Notes under the pieces: model-generated
What the model was told of the DNA's origin: nothing
The model's input: the letters and a program-made list of their open reading frames with translations, nothing else
Database searches by the model: none
Assembly: GCA_023423975.1 (NCBI GenBank)
Contig: JAFAEO010000043.1
Coordinates: 123,451 to 187,450 of the forward strand
Length of the DNA: 64,000 bases
Direction: 5' to 3'
Origin: Pseudomonadota bacterium
GTDB taxonomy: Bacteria > Pseudomonadota > Gammaproteobacteria > Burkholderiales > Burkholderiaceae_B
Position numbers and translations under genes: made by a program
Shown here: piece by piece, positions 45,590-54,744 of the stretch
Numbering within the stretch: the stretch's first letter is position 1
How the letters are laid out: the number at the start of each line of letters is the position of its first letter

Positions 45590-47251
45590 ATGAACATCAG
45601 ACCACCACAGCCGGAGAGACGAGTGACCAACGAGACTGATCAAGCACGGGCAGGCCAGGCAGATCCGGCACCGGATGCAGTTTTGCCGGCACGGTTGCAG
45701 GCCGAGTTCCTCGCCAAGTGGCAGCAAATCGCCGCAGCTGGGCAGCAGGGGGCCTTGCCGCCACTAACTGACAGAAGGTTCAGCAGTCCGGCCTGGCAGG
45801 AAAGCCCGCAGCATCTGCTCATGGCCCACCTCTATCTGCTATCGGCCAGCATGATGCAGAAAATGGTCGATCAGGCCGCAGTGCCCGATAATGTGCGGGA
45901 ACGACTGCGATTTTCAGTTGAACAGTGGAACGACGCCATGTCGCCCGCCAACTATTTTCTGACCAATCCCGATGCACTCAAAACCTTTACAGACACCAAC
46001 GGGGAGTCGTTGCAGAAGGGATTTCTGAACCTGCTGGGCGATCTACGCAAGGGTCAGATTTCCCAGACAGACGATTCGACCTTCGACGTGGGTCGCAATC
46101 TGGCCACAACGCCTGGTTCCGTGGTATTTGAAAACCCCTGGTTCCAGTTGCTGCAGTATGCGCCGCAAACGCCAACCGTACATCGACGGCCGTTGCTGAT
46201 GGTCCCGCCTTGCATCAACAAATATTACATTCTGGATTTGCAATCGGGCAATTCCCTGGTGGAGTACGCTGTCAGCCAGGGCTTTACCGTGTTCATGGTG
46301 TCCTGGCGCAACCCGACCGGGGCAGATACCGATGGCATACAAAAATCAACCTGGGACGACTATATCGAAAAGGGCGTACTGACCGCGATCGATACGGTCT
46401 GCCAGATTACCGGCCAGCCGCAAATCAATGCTCTGGGTTTTTGCGTAGGTGGCACCATGCTTTCCAGCGCACTGGCGGTCGCGCGCGCACGCGGCGATAA
46501 CCCGGTGGCCAGTGTGACGCTGTTGACCACGCTGCTCGATTTTGAAGATACCGGCGTACTCGATGTGTTCGTCGATGAAGCACATGTGGCCTATCGGGAG
46601 CAGTTGCTGGGACAGGGTGGGATGATGACGGCCAAAGAGCTGGCCACCACCTTTTCGTTTCTTCGGCCCAATGAACTGGTCTGGAACTATGTCGTCAGCA
46701 ATTATCTGAAAGGCAAGGCGCCGCCCGCATTCGACCTGCTGTACTGGAACTCAGACGGGACCAACCTGCCAGGGCCTTTCTTCACCTGGTACTTTCGGAA
46801 TATGTACCTGGAAAACAGACTGTGCCGCGCCGGCGCGCTGAAAATATGCGCGGAAGCAGTAGATCTTGCCGATCTGGACATGCCGGCATACGTTTATGGT
46901 TCAAAAGAAGACCACATCGTTCCCTGGCATGCGTCATTTGCCTCGGCGCGCCTGCTCTCGGGTGATGTCCGGTACATTCTGGGGGCTTCCGGTCACATTG
47001 CAGGTGTGATCAATCCGCCGGCAAAGAACAAACGCAACTACTGGTCCAGTGATACCATGCAGGTGCAGCAGACCGATGCCCGGCAATGGCTGGAAAGTGC
47101 AGAGTCGGTGCCTGGCAGCTGGTGGCCCGACTGGAGCGGCTGGCTGGCGGGACACAGCGGACGCAAGGTGAAGGCCAAAGCGACGCAGGGCAATGCTGCC
47201 TACCCGCCGCTGGGCCCGGCGCCAGGGCAGTATGTCAAAGTCAAAGCCTGA
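45590..47251 (+). CDS. phaC: Poly(3-hydroxyalkanoate) synthase, class I
   Basis: The protein has 553 residues. The lipase-like box is GFCVGG with catalytic Cys285; VPPCINKYYILDLQSGNSLVEYA and VSWRNPTGADTDGIQKSTWDDYI are highly conserved class I segments. The His of the triad is in GASGHIAGVINPPAKNKRNYW. It polymerises hydroxyacyl-CoA into storage granules. It starts 133 bases after pgeF and heads phaC-phaB-phaR. The first 30 residues are variable. Confidence 0.96.
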   Translation: MNIRPPQPERRVTNETDQARAGQADPAPDAVLPARLQAEFLAKWQQIAAAGQQGALPPLTDRRFSSPAWQESPQHLLMAHLYLLSASMMQKMVDQAAVPDNVRERLRFSVEQWNDAMSPANYFLTNPDALKTFTDTNGESLQKGFLNLLGDLRKGQISQTDDSTFDVGRNLATTPGSVVFENPWFQLLQYAPQTPTVHRRPLLMVPPCINKYYILDLQSGNSLVEYAVSQGFTVFMVSWRNPTGADTDGIQKSTWDDYIEKGVLTAIDTVCQITGQPQINALGFCVGGTMLSSALAVARARGDNPVASVTLLTTLLDFEDTGVLDVFVDEAHVAYREQLLGQGGMMTAKELATTFSFLRPNELVWNYVVSNYLKGKAPPAFDLLYWNSDGTNLPGPFFTWYFRNMYLENRLCRAGALKICAEAVDLADLDMPAYVYGSKEDHIVPWHASFASARLLSGDVRYILGASGHIAGVINPPAKNKRNYWSSDTMQVQQTDARQWLESAESVPGSWWPDWSGWLAGHSGRKVKAKATQGNAAYPPLGPAPGQYVKVKA

Positions 47252-47303
47252 TCAGGCCAAAGCATCGATTTATTACCGTGAAAGTAGCCTAAGGAGTTCA
47301 AAT

Positions 47304-48041
47304 ATGACACAAAAAATAGCATATGTTACGGGTGGGATGGGAGGTATCGGGACCTCCATCTGCCAGCGCCTGCACAAAGATGGATTCACGGTTATCGCCG
47401 GCTGCGGTCCGCAGCGCAATGCCCAGCAATGGATTGACGAACAGGCGGCACAGGGGTATACATTCTATGCATCGGCAGGGAATGTGTCCGACTGGGATTC
47501 GACAGTCGCCGCGTTTGAAAAGGTCAGGGCCGAACACGGCCCCGTGGACGTTCTGGTCAATAATGCCGGAATTACGCGTGATGGCGTGTTCCGCAAAATG
47601 TCCATTGATGACTGGCGTGCGGTCATGGATACCAATCTGAACAGCCTGTTTAATGTGACCAAGCAGGTGATTGAGCATATGTATGAAAAGCGTTGGGGGC
47701 GTATCATTAATATCAGTTCGGTCAACGGACAAAAAGGGCAGTTTGGCCAGACTAACTATTCCACAGCCAAAGCAGGCATTCATGGCTTTACCATGGCACT
47801 GGCACAGGAAGTGGCCAGTCGCGGGGTGACCGTCAATACGGTTTCTCCGGGTTATATCGGCACCGACATGGTGCGCGCCATCCGCCCCGAGGTGCTCGAG
47901 CAGATTGTTGGCACGATCCCGGTTCGTCGTCTGGGCACGCCCGAAGAAATTGCCTCGATTGTGTCATGGCTGGCTTCAGACGAATCCGGCTTTTCCACCG
48001 GCGCAGACTTCTCGGTCAACGGTGGCCTGCATATGGGTTAA
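47304..48041 (+). CDS. phaB: Acetoacetyl-CoA reductase
   Basis: The protein has 245 residues from ATG 47304, preceded by AAGGAGTTCAAAT; the frame open from 47193 overlaps phaC and is not used. NADP-binding YVTGGMGGIGTSICQRL, the NNAGITRD motif, catalytic Ser-Tyr-Lys in NISSVNGQKGQFGQTNYSTAKAG. It reduces acetoacetyl-CoA to (R)-3-hydroxybutyryl-CoA, the substrate of PhaC. It lies 52 bases after phaC. No phaA thiolase is in this cluster, so it must be supplied elsewhere. Confidence 0.96.
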   Translation: MTQKIAYVTGGMGGIGTSICQRLHKDGFTVIAGCGPQRNAQQWIDEQAAQGYTFYASAGNVSDWDSTVAAFEKVRAEHGPVDVLVNNAGITRDGVFRKMSIDDWRAVMDTNLNSLFNVTKQVIEHMYEKRWGRIINISSVNGQKGQFGQTNYSTAKAGIHGFTMALAQEVASRGVTVNTVSPGYIGTDMVRAIRPEVLEQIVGTIPVRRLGTPEEIASIVSWLASDESGFSTGADFSVNGGLHMG

Positions 48042-48086
48042 GTCCTTCAACCGGACAAAGACAGTTATTTAAAGGTTAAACAGGTA

Positions 48087-48662
48087 ATGGCTAAAGCAAC
48101 CGAAACGGACACCGTCCGCACAATTAAAAAATATCCCAATCGTCGGCTCTACGATACGCAGACCAGCACATATATTACGTTGCAGGATGTGAGACAGTTG
48201 GTGTTGGACAATGTCCGTTTTCAGGTGCTGGATGCCAAGTCGGGCGAAGAACTCACGCGCAGCATCCTGCTGCAGATTATCCTTGAGGCGGAATCTGGCG
48301 GCGTTCCCATGTTCAGCTCCACCATGCTGGCGCATATCATCCGTTTCTACGGACACGCCATGCAGGGCGTCATGGGTTCCTATCTGGAAAAGAACATGCA
48401 GGCATTTGTCGATATTCAGGACAAACTGGCCGAACAGTCAAAAGGCGTCTACACGCCGCAATTTGGTGCCGAAGCCTGGTCGCAGTTCATGAACATTCAG
48501 GCGCCGCTGCTTAACAATATGATGAACAATTACGTTGAGCAGTCCAAGAACATGTTCGTGCAGATGCAGGAGCAGATGCAGAACCAGACCAGCAATATAT
48601 TTGGTGGTTTCCCGTTCAATCCAGCCGATCTCGATAAAGACAAAGATAAAGAAGACAAATAA
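48087..48662 (+). CDS. phaR: Polyhydroxyalkanoate synthesis repressor PhaR
   Basis: The protein has 191 residues. The N-terminal DNA- and PHB-binding domain is diagnostic: RTIKKYPNRRLYDTQTSTYI, then LQDVRQLVLDNVRFQVLDAKSGEELTRSILLQIILE. The C-terminal half is Gln/Met-rich (MQEQMQNQTSNIF) ending in an acidic Asp-Lys repeat (DKDKDKEDK). It senses polymer and represses phasin and pha genes. It follows phaB by 45 bases. Confidence 0.95.
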   Translation: MAKATETDTVRTIKKYPNRRLYDTQTSTYITLQDVRQLVLDNVRFQVLDAKSGEELTRSILLQIILEAESGGVPMFSSTMLAHIIRFYGHAMQGVMGSYLEKNMQAFVDIQDKLAEQSKGVYTPQFGAEAWSQFMNIQAPLLNNMMNNYVEQSKNMFVQMQEQMQNQTSNIFGGFPFNPADLDKDKDKEDK

Positions 48663-48832
48663 GCCGGCGGGTGGCCGGTGGCAGGCTGCCCCGTGAACCG
48701 GCCGCCAACATTCGCGCTATGAGGCTCAGGGGCCGCTGGCCAGGATATCAGCAAATTGCGGATTGGTACGCCTGGTCGCTTTGGTGGACTTGGTCCGGCC
48801 AGACGGATCGATCCGTCCCTGACGCCAGTTGG

Positions 48833-50017
48833 TTACGTCGGTAGTGAAGGGGCAGGCCGGATTTGCGCATCGTCCTGCTTCCTGAACGGCGAATGCTCGT
48901 GCAGCTCGTCCAGATAGGCCTGAACATGCACCGTTTCCTCATCCAGAAAGCGATGAATGGCGTCTGCAAATTCGGGCCGGGCGATCCAGTGCGCAGAATA
49001 AGTCGTCTGCGGCAGCAGCCCGCGCGACAACTTGTGTTCTCCCTGAGCCCCGCCTTCAAACAGGGCAATGCCATGGGTGATGCAATAGCGTATGCCCTGC
49101 ATATAACAGGTTTCAAAGTGCAGCCCGGGTATATATTCCTGCGCACCCCAATAGCGACCGTACATTTTATTGCCGCCGATCATGTTCATGGCACAGGCTA
49201 CCGGCGTGCCCTGGCGCTGCGCAATTACAAGCAGCAGGCTGTCGGGCGCATATTGCAACAACTGGCTGAAGAACGCCTCTGAGAGATAAGGCTGGCGACC
49301 ACGCTCGTAATATGTATTGCAATAGCAGGAAAAGAAAAATGAGAGATCTTCAGCGGTGATCTGGTGACCGCGCTTAAATTCAAACGTGATATCGGCCTGA
49401 GCCACCTTGCGCGCTTCCTGGCGAATTTTCTTGCGTTTGTCATAGGTGAGACTGGTCAGGAAGGTATCGAAATCGGCATAACCGGCATTGTTCCAGTGAA
49501 ATTGGACGCTTTCGCGTACCATGTAGCCCGATTCACGCAGCACGGCCAAATCGTTCTGTTCGGGAAAGAGTACGTGAATGGATGAGACCTGCATGCGTCG
49601 GGCCACTTCAATTGCCGCCTGGGCGAGCACGTGCCTGGCCTGTGCATTGCGGCCAATCAGGCGAGGGCCGGTGACTGGTGAAAACGGGGCGGCGCACAAC
49701 AGTTTGGGATAGTATTCAAGGCCGTACTGGCTGAAGGCGCGGGCCCAGGCCATATCGAATACAAATTCGCCCTGCGAATGGGTTTTCAGATACATCGGCA
49801 TGAAACCAGCCGGCTGCCGGTGCTGATCGTATAGAATCAGGTGACACGGTTGCCAGCCGGTATCCTCGCTGGTGCAGCCGGTATTTTCCATGGCACGTAA
49901 AAATGCCGGAGAGACAAACGGATTATCATCGGACCAGGCCCGCCAGTCAAAGTCAGGCAGGTCGGCCAGCGAGTGCAGGAGTTCTACCTGCATGTTGTTT
50001 ACGTCGTCAGATGACAC
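48833..50017 (-). CDS. FemAB/GNAT-like acyltransferase (COG3146, DUF482)
   Basis: The protein has 394 residues starting from GTG at 50017; an ATG eight residues in (49993) is the alternative. The double-GNAT fold of this family is indicated by NPFVSPAFLRAMENTGCTSEDTGW, HVLFPEQNDLAVLRESGYMVR, DTFLTSLTYDKRKKIRQEARKV and GGAQGEHKLSRGLLPQTTYSAHW. Members are often annotated as peptidoglycan biosynthesis or N-acetyltransferase proteins, but the substrate is not established. It is divergent from the COG0523 GTPase gene. Confidence 0.88.
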   Translation of the reverse strand: MSSDDVNNMQVELLHSLADLPDFDWRAWSDDNPFVSPAFLRAMENTGCTSEDTGWQPCHLILYDQHRQPAGFMPMYLKTHSQGEFVFDMAWARAFSQYGLEYYPKLLCAAPFSPVTGPRLIGRNAQARHVLAQAAIEVARRMQVSSIHVLFPEQNDLAVLRESGYMVRESVQFHWNNAGYADFDTFLTSLTYDKRKKIRQEARKVAQADITFEFKRGHQITAEDLSFFFSCYCNTYYERGRQPYLSEAFFSQLLQYAPDSLLLVIAQRQGTPVACAMNMIGGNKMYGRYWGAQEYIPGLHFETCYMQGIRYCITHGIALFEGGAQGEHKLSRGLLPQTTYSAHWIARPEFADAIHRFLDEETVHVQAYLDELHEHSPFRKQDDAQIRPAPSLPT

Positions 50018-50060
50018 TGCATACCACCGTTTATTGCCACCACCACTTCAGACTCCTTGT

Positions 50061-51164
50061 ATGACTACGACTGCAATTGATACCGACAACAGGGTTGCCA
50101 TTACCGCTGTTACCGGTTTTCTGGGAAGCGGAAAAACCCGTTTTATCAACCAGCTGTTACAGCAACCCGGCATGGCCAACACGGTTGTGATCGTAAACGA
50201 AATCGGCCAAGTGGGAATTGACCAGGCAAACTGGTCATTCGTGCAGCCTTCCACTATTCTACTAGAAGGCGGCTGCCTGTGCTGTCAGATGCAGGGCTCC
50301 ATGAGCGCGACATTGCAGCGCCTGTTCACCGATGCCCTGGCGCAAACCATTCCCCGCTTCAATCGTATTATTGTCGAGACCAGCGGTCTGGCAGACCCTT
50401 CGGCCTTGCGTTTTACATTGCATAGTGATTTTTTTCTCAAGGAACGTTTCTTCTACAATGGCTGCATCTGTATCGTGGATGTTGTCAATGCCGATAAACA
50501 GAGCGGTTATGTTGAATGGTCCCGACAACTGGTGCAGGCGGATCTGGTCCTGTTGTCCAGAACAGACAGCATTACGGCAGAGCAGACGTCTACCGTTGCG
50601 CAAGATGTCACAACTCTTACCGATGCACCGGCCATGACCATACCGCACTTTTTTGCGAACGAAAAGCCGCTGGATATACTGTCAAGACTGCAGGTATCGT
50701 CCGGGCCAGGCGCCGCGGTTTCCAATTTTATGACGGGGCCGCTGGCCGGCGCTATTCGTATCGGCCAGCAGGATGTGGTGCAACAGCTGGAGCAAGAACA
50801 GGCGCATCAGCGACCCAAACCACACGCTTCACTGCGCCCGGTGCAGACGCATTCGGCCATCAGGATCGTGACGCTGGAGTTTACGCAGCCACTGCGGCGC
50901 AGCGTGTTCAATCAGGCTCTGGAGGCGATGCTTGACAGTCTGGGTGCTGCATTGATCAGGGCTAAGGCATTATTGCGTTTTGTTGATGATCCAGGTCTGT
51001 ATCTTGTCAATATCGTACATGCACAGCGCTATCCTGCTCAGCGCTTGCGGATTGCGCAGGCTCAGGATCGTGCTGCAATGGTGCTGTTTCTTGATGGGGC
51101 TATGGCGCAGGCGAGATTGCCCCAGGCCGAAGATTTTTATCAGATAAGCAGCCCCCGGGCCTGA
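50061..51164 (+). CDS. COG0523 (CobW/YjiA) G3E-family GTPase, possible metallochaperone
   Basis: From the ATG at 50061 the protein has 367 residues; an open stretch upstream to 49872 overlaps the acyltransferase gene antisense and is not used. Walker A is TGFLGSGKTRFINQLL, the metal-binding CxCC motif is GGCLCCQMQG, and IIVETSGLADPSALRF is the Walker B region. The guanine-specificity motif is unusual: the expected NKxD appears as SRTD in LLSRTDSITAEQ. The C-terminal CobW domain (about 280-360) has AIRIVTLEFTQPL. The family delivers metals such as zinc or cobalt; the metal here is unknown. Confidence 0.88.
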   Translation: MTTTAIDTDNRVAITAVTGFLGSGKTRFINQLLQQPGMANTVVIVNEIGQVGIDQANWSFVQPSTILLEGGCLCCQMQGSMSATLQRLFTDALAQTIPRFNRIIVETSGLADPSALRFTLHSDFFLKERFFYNGCICIVDVVNADKQSGYVEWSRQLVQADLVLLSRTDSITAEQTSTVAQDVTTLTDAPAMTIPHFFANEKPLDILSRLQVSSGPGAAVSNFMTGPLAGAIRIGQQDVVQQLEQEQAHQRPKPHASLRPVQTHSAIRIVTLEFTQPLRRSVFNQALEAMLDSLGAALIRAKALLRFVDDPGLYLVNIVHAQRYPAQRLRIAQAQDRAAMVLFLDGAMAQARLPQAEDFYQISSPRA

Positions 51165-51694
51165 TCGAAGTTGGCATTATTAATTAGTTTGGTGAGGCGG
51201 TTGTTTGCGTCGATTTTCGGGCAAGCGCGACTGTCCGGGGCATGTTCGACGTGTTATATCGCTTTGATTGATCTTCGGAAGTATGGTCACGACTGATGCG
51301 AATCGCATAATTGTTTTGCGTTATCACTTCACTTTATTGCTGTGGGTTTTCGCTAAAGTAAGCGCGTGCTGGGTTGTTGATGTTTTTTCAGCAAGGCAGG
51401 TCACAAGTTCGGGTATCGGCCAGCAAGAAAACGGCTTATAAAATGAATGACCGCAAGCTTTGCACCGCCAGAAACTTGGTGGCAAAGCTTGCGGTATCGT
51501 ACCTGAATCTGTCTATTCGCTGTTGCGGGCAGAGAGATTGTCTGCAATGCTCAGGCCTTTAAGCTTCAGCCCGTTTCATCATCAGGTCATTCAACCTTCA
51601 GACCACTCACCCTTCAGGCACACCGAGCGTCAGGCAAATCAGCTTGATTGGTCCCGGGTGCCGATGCGCGTATCAGCGAATAATACACGCGGCA
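51165..51694. other. Intergenic region with a long inverted repeat, no gene seen
   Basis: Between the GTPase and csbD-like genes. It contains AT-rich DNA near 51300, the 14-base inverted repeat at 51450-51495, and short TTCAGACC/CTTCAGG-like repeats near 51590-51630. No reading frame has credible coding character. Confidence 0.5.
51450..51495. repeat. 14-base perfect inverted repeat, potential long hairpin
   Basis: ACCGCAAGCTTTGC (51450-51463) and GCAAAGCTTGCGGT (51482-51495) are perfect inverse copies with an 18-base spacer. There is no T tract on either side. It could be the 3' end of the GTPase transcript, an RNA element or a remnant of a mobile element. Confidence 0.5.
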
Positions 51695-51904
51695 TCAAAG
51701 GTCGTTATTATGGCGAGACCAGAAGTCATTCACTTGCTTTTCGGCTTCTTCTTTGGTGCGCCCATATTTTTCCTGCAGGATACCTGCCAGTTTCTGAGCA
51801 CTGCCATTGACTTGGGTGACATCGTCGTCAGTCAACTCTCCCCACGTTTGTTTTACAGAGCCTTTGACTTGTTCCCATTTACCGGCTGCAATATCTTTAT
51901 TCAT
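51695..51904 (-). CDS. CsbD-family stress protein
   Basis: The protein has 69 residues. IAAGKWEQVKGSVKQTWGELTDDD, then VNGSAQKLAGILQEKYG and TKEEAEKQVNDFW, is the standard CsbD-like sequence, very hydrophilic and helical. These proteins are induced by general stress in many bacteria; the molecular role is unknown. The ATG is preceded by AGGAGC five bases upstream. Confidence 0.92.
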   Translation of the reverse strand: MNKDIAAGKWEQVKGSVKQTWGELTDDDVTQVNGSAQKLAGILQEKYGRTKEEAEKQVNDFWSRHNNDL

Positions 51905-52314
51905 ACTTTGCTCCTGTTTCAGTTAATGTGAAAATCAGTGTTTGACACTCTGATCACTTGAGTCTTTAGCGTAGCATGCACAATGGCATGCCAACTGTCA
52001 GGGATGTAACGCGCGGTAAACGGTCGCGGTAATAGCACGCACAAGAAACAAAAGTAGCTGTGCCAATTGTGTTTCTTGCGGGATTCTGAAGACGCCCGGT
52101 GTGCAACGCTGTACTGCAAATTTCGGTGTCGCCTGCCGAAACGCAAAAATGCCCGCATAAGAGCCAAATAGAAATAGTTACAAGGAATCCGCAATCAAGG
52201 CGTGAACGCGCACCCAGGTCTCATTGGTGTGTTCCATTTGCATACTGCGTTGCGAATTTCATCGGCAAACTTGCATTGTGCTGCTCGTGCGTGCGCGCTG
52301 TGTATGAAGATAAA
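51905..52314. other. Intergenic region upstream of csbD-like gene
   Basis: No gene is supported. Near the csbD-like start, AGTGT-TTG-ACACT (51937-51949) is a small inverted repeat in the likely promoter region. Otherwise I see nothing clear. Confidence 0.45.
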
Positions 52315-53055
52315 TCAATCCGACGAGCAGCCAAGCTTTTGCGCCAGGTCAAGCATATCTCGCGCCACGACGTCCCAATCCTGTTCGGGTACAAGGTCTT
52401 TTGTTTGTCCGGGACCGTGTTCGGCAGGACGGGGAATGAAAGCCGTGCGCATGCCGCAAAGGCGCGCTGCAGCAAGGTCACTATTGTGTGCCGCGACCAT
52501 GCAAATCTGCTCGGGCCGCAAATCCAGAATCTCTGCTGTTCGCAAATAGGCTTGCGGCGCGGGTTTATAGGCCTGGGCAATTTCGGCCCCAAGAATAGCG
52601 TCCCAGGGCAGGCCTGCCCGTTTTGCCATATCCAGCATCAGCCGGATATTGCCGTTCGATAGCGGTGCAATGATATAGCGTCTTTTGAGACGGATCAGCC
52701 CGGGTACCGAGTCAGGCCAGGGATCCAGCCGGTGCCAGGCCAGATTAAGTTCGGTCAGTGCTTGCGCAGGCAAGCTGGCGACGGACACGCCAAACGTTGC
52801 CAGCGTCTTTTCCAGACTCTCCCGGTGCAGCACATCCAGCCTTGTAAAGGGGCGTCTGCCACTGCGCACTTCTTCCATTGAAGGTGAATAATGACTGCGC
52901 CAGATGTCGGCAAAAGCGGCAGAGTCAACGGTTGTCTGGGCATGTCTGCGGGCAAACTCAGTCACTTCGCCGATGACACCGCTGCGCCAGTCAACGACCG
53001 TTCCAAAAACATCGAACACCAGTGCGCGCAAATCAAGCTCTATTGCATCTGTCAT
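52315..53055 (-). CDS. Haloacid dehalogenase, type II (HAD superfamily)
   Basis: The protein has 246 residues. The nucleophile motif is LVFDVFGTVVDWRSGV (Asp nucleophile); then WHRLDPWPDSVPGLIRLK, the motif II region APLSNGNIRLMLDM, Lys in YKPAPQAYLRTAE and motif III VAAHNSDLAAARLCGMRTAFI. These match L-2-haloacid dehalogenases, although family members may act on other substrates. A ribosome-binding site AAAGGAAAG precedes the ATG. Confidence 0.9.
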   Translation of the reverse strand: MTDAIELDLRALVFDVFGTVVDWRSGVIGEVTEFARRHAQTTVDSAAFADIWRSHYSPSMEEVRSGRRPFTRLDVLHRESLEKTLATFGVSVASLPAQALTELNLAWHRLDPWPDSVPGLIRLKRRYIIAPLSNGNIRLMLDMAKRAGLPWDAILGAEIAQAYKPAPQAYLRTAEILDLRPEQICMVAAHNSDLAAARLCGMRTAFIPRPAEHGPGQTKDLVPEQDWDVVARDMLDLAQKLGCSSD

Positions 53056-53459
53056 AGTCTCTTTCCTTTGAAAACGCGGTTATGCAGGTTGCCACGCACA
53101 GCACAAAACGTACCCGTGACATGATAGCAATGTACTACATTGACCAATTGCATGTTGTTTGAGACTCAACGTTCAGTTGCAAACGGCGCGGTCCGCCAAT
53201 CAGATTTGACCGCTGGCAGCGTCACTTAAAACGCAGGCAATTGAGTGGCCAGACGAACGATGGCACGCGCGCACTATGCTTATTACATCCCGGTTTTACT
53301 ATGTAAATGTACTTGTCTTTCGGCATTTACGGATTTTTTGATCTGATCAAAATCACTAGAATATTTTCGCCGCCGCAGGATATGCATCCGGATGCGGGTG
53401 ACCGCTCCTGGCATACACATGCTGGCGCAAATGTTGATTTACTCAGAGAGAAAATTTAT
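53056..53459. other. Divergent intergenic region upstream of the YadA-like gene
   Basis: It carries the promoters of the dehalogenase and the autotransporter genes. A frame in the same register as the autotransporter is open from 53307 but lacks a signal peptide and a ribosome-binding site, so it is treated as non-coding. No other feature is clear. Confidence 0.5.
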
Positions 53460-54434
53460 ATGTGTAGACAGAAAAAAACGAGACCCCAAGTGACCGCCAT
53501 GGCGTTTGCATCCATGCTACTGTTTTGTCAGCACGCTGGCGCGGAGCAGGGCGAGCCGAAGTATGTCGAGCTCGGCTACCAGGCCGAAGCTTTTGGCACG
53601 GGCGCGGTGGCTATCGGCTGGGGTGCAACGGCACGGGGAAAGGGCAGCATTGCCATCGGGTCAAAGGGCGAGGTAATTGGTTTACACGGCACATCTGCCG
53701 CGAACGGTGGCATTGCGATAGGCGACGGGTCCGAGTCCCACATCAATGGTGATGTCAATTTTGGTTCGCGCACACTGTCGGGGCTTCGTGATGGCGTTAG
53801 CGATGATGAGGCTGTCACCATGCGTCAAATGAAAGCGGCGCAAGCCTATACCGACCTGTCCAAAACCCAGGCCATTGCAGCGGCCAACGCATACAGTGAC
53901 GCCGTAAAGAACGAAACTATTGCGCAGGGTAAAAAGCATGTGGAGCAGATCATTGCGGCCGGCCGCGCGCAGCACGATACCAAGCTATTGTCACTGGCAA
54001 GGTCGTACTCTGATCGGCAAAATCAGGCCATGCTGGAAAACGCCAATGCGTACAGTGAGAAAGTAGGACGTAACGTCCTCTCCAGCGCGAACGCATTTAC
54101 TGAGCTTCGCAGCCGCCAGGCCCAGGACAATGCGGTTGCGTTGTCCAGACAATACACAGACCGGCGTGTTGGCCAGTTGGAATCGCAAATAAAAAAATTC
54201 CGGCGACGGGCCAATGCGGGCATTTCCGGAGCAATGGCCATGACAACCTTAACGCCGCCCCCGGCCAATGCGAATACTTCATTTGGAATGGCGATGGCAA
54301 CATACAGGAGTCAAGTGGCCCTGGCCTCTGGTGTCACCTTCAGGATGGGCAAAAGCAGCAATCTGCGCCTGAATACCTCATGGGATTCGGCTGGTGGCAT
54401 AGGTGCAGCTGCCGGTTTTAATGTGGCCTGGTAG
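53460..54434 (+). CDS. Short YadA-like trimeric autotransporter adhesin
   Basis: From ATG 53460 (GAGAG upstream) the protein has 324 residues. Residues 1 to about 28 are a signal peptide ending HAGA. Residues about 35-95 carry YadA-type head repeats (VAIGWGATARGKGSIAIGS, GGIAIGDGSESH) and a neck (VNFGSRTLSGLRDGVSDDEAVTMRQ). The stalk has a repeated (A/S/Q)-(Y/F)-(S/T)-(D/E) motif at residues 129, 144, 182, 197, 212 and 231, mostly 15 apart. Residues about 255-324 are the four-strand YadA membrane anchor ending in FNVAW. It is expected to trimerise in the outer membrane and bind surfaces or host molecules; the ligand is unknown. Confidence 0.9.
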   Translation: MCRQKKTRPQVTAMAFASMLLFCQHAGAEQGEPKYVELGYQAEAFGTGAVAIGWGATARGKGSIAIGSKGEVIGLHGTSAANGGIAIGDGSESHINGDVNFGSRTLSGLRDGVSDDEAVTMRQMKAAQAYTDLSKTQAIAAANAYSDAVKNETIAQGKKHVEQIIAAGRAQHDTKLLSLARSYSDRQNQAMLENANAYSEKVGRNVLSSANAFTELRSRQAQDNAVALSRQYTDRRVGQLESQIKKFRRRANAGISGAMAMTTLTPPPANANTSFGMAMATYRSQVALASGVTFRMGKSSNLRLNTSWDSAGGIGAAAGFNVAW

Positions 54435-54744
54435 CCCGCGCAGAAGGCATTTGCAGCGATCATAGTCATCCGTTGTTGGCTGGTGAATCCCCTCAATGGC
54501 TATTTTGGCGCTTACACGCGCAGTATCACTGTCAGGCGACAACGCGCGTGCTCGCTGGGGGCGTACACACAGATGGGCCGTCCCCGGCGATTCATTGTGA
54601 AAAGCGGGTCATAGTGGCTTTTTTGCCATCATTTTCACCTAAAGTCGGCAATTGTATATAAGTGAAATCAAATTTACACTTATGATATCGATAGCCGCAG
54701 GTTCGTCGGTAAGATGACCATATTTAACCCATGGGGAATCCAAA
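54435..54744. other. Intergenic region upstream of the small lipoprotein gene
   Basis: No gene is seen. The only structured element is the inverted repeat at 54658-54683, in the likely promoter of the lipoprotein gene. Confidence 0.5.
54658..54683. promoter_or_regulatory. Inverted repeat upstream of the small lipoprotein gene
   Basis: ATAAGTG (54658-54664) and CACTTAT (54677-54683) are inverse copies with an AT-rich 12-base spacer, about 60 bases before the ATG. This spacing suits a dimeric regulator. No regulator is assigned. Confidence 0.4.

Noticed and set aside
47193..47303. Upstream extension of phaB
   Set aside because: Overlaps the phaC end; the ATG at 47304 has AAGGAG and the standard N-terminus.
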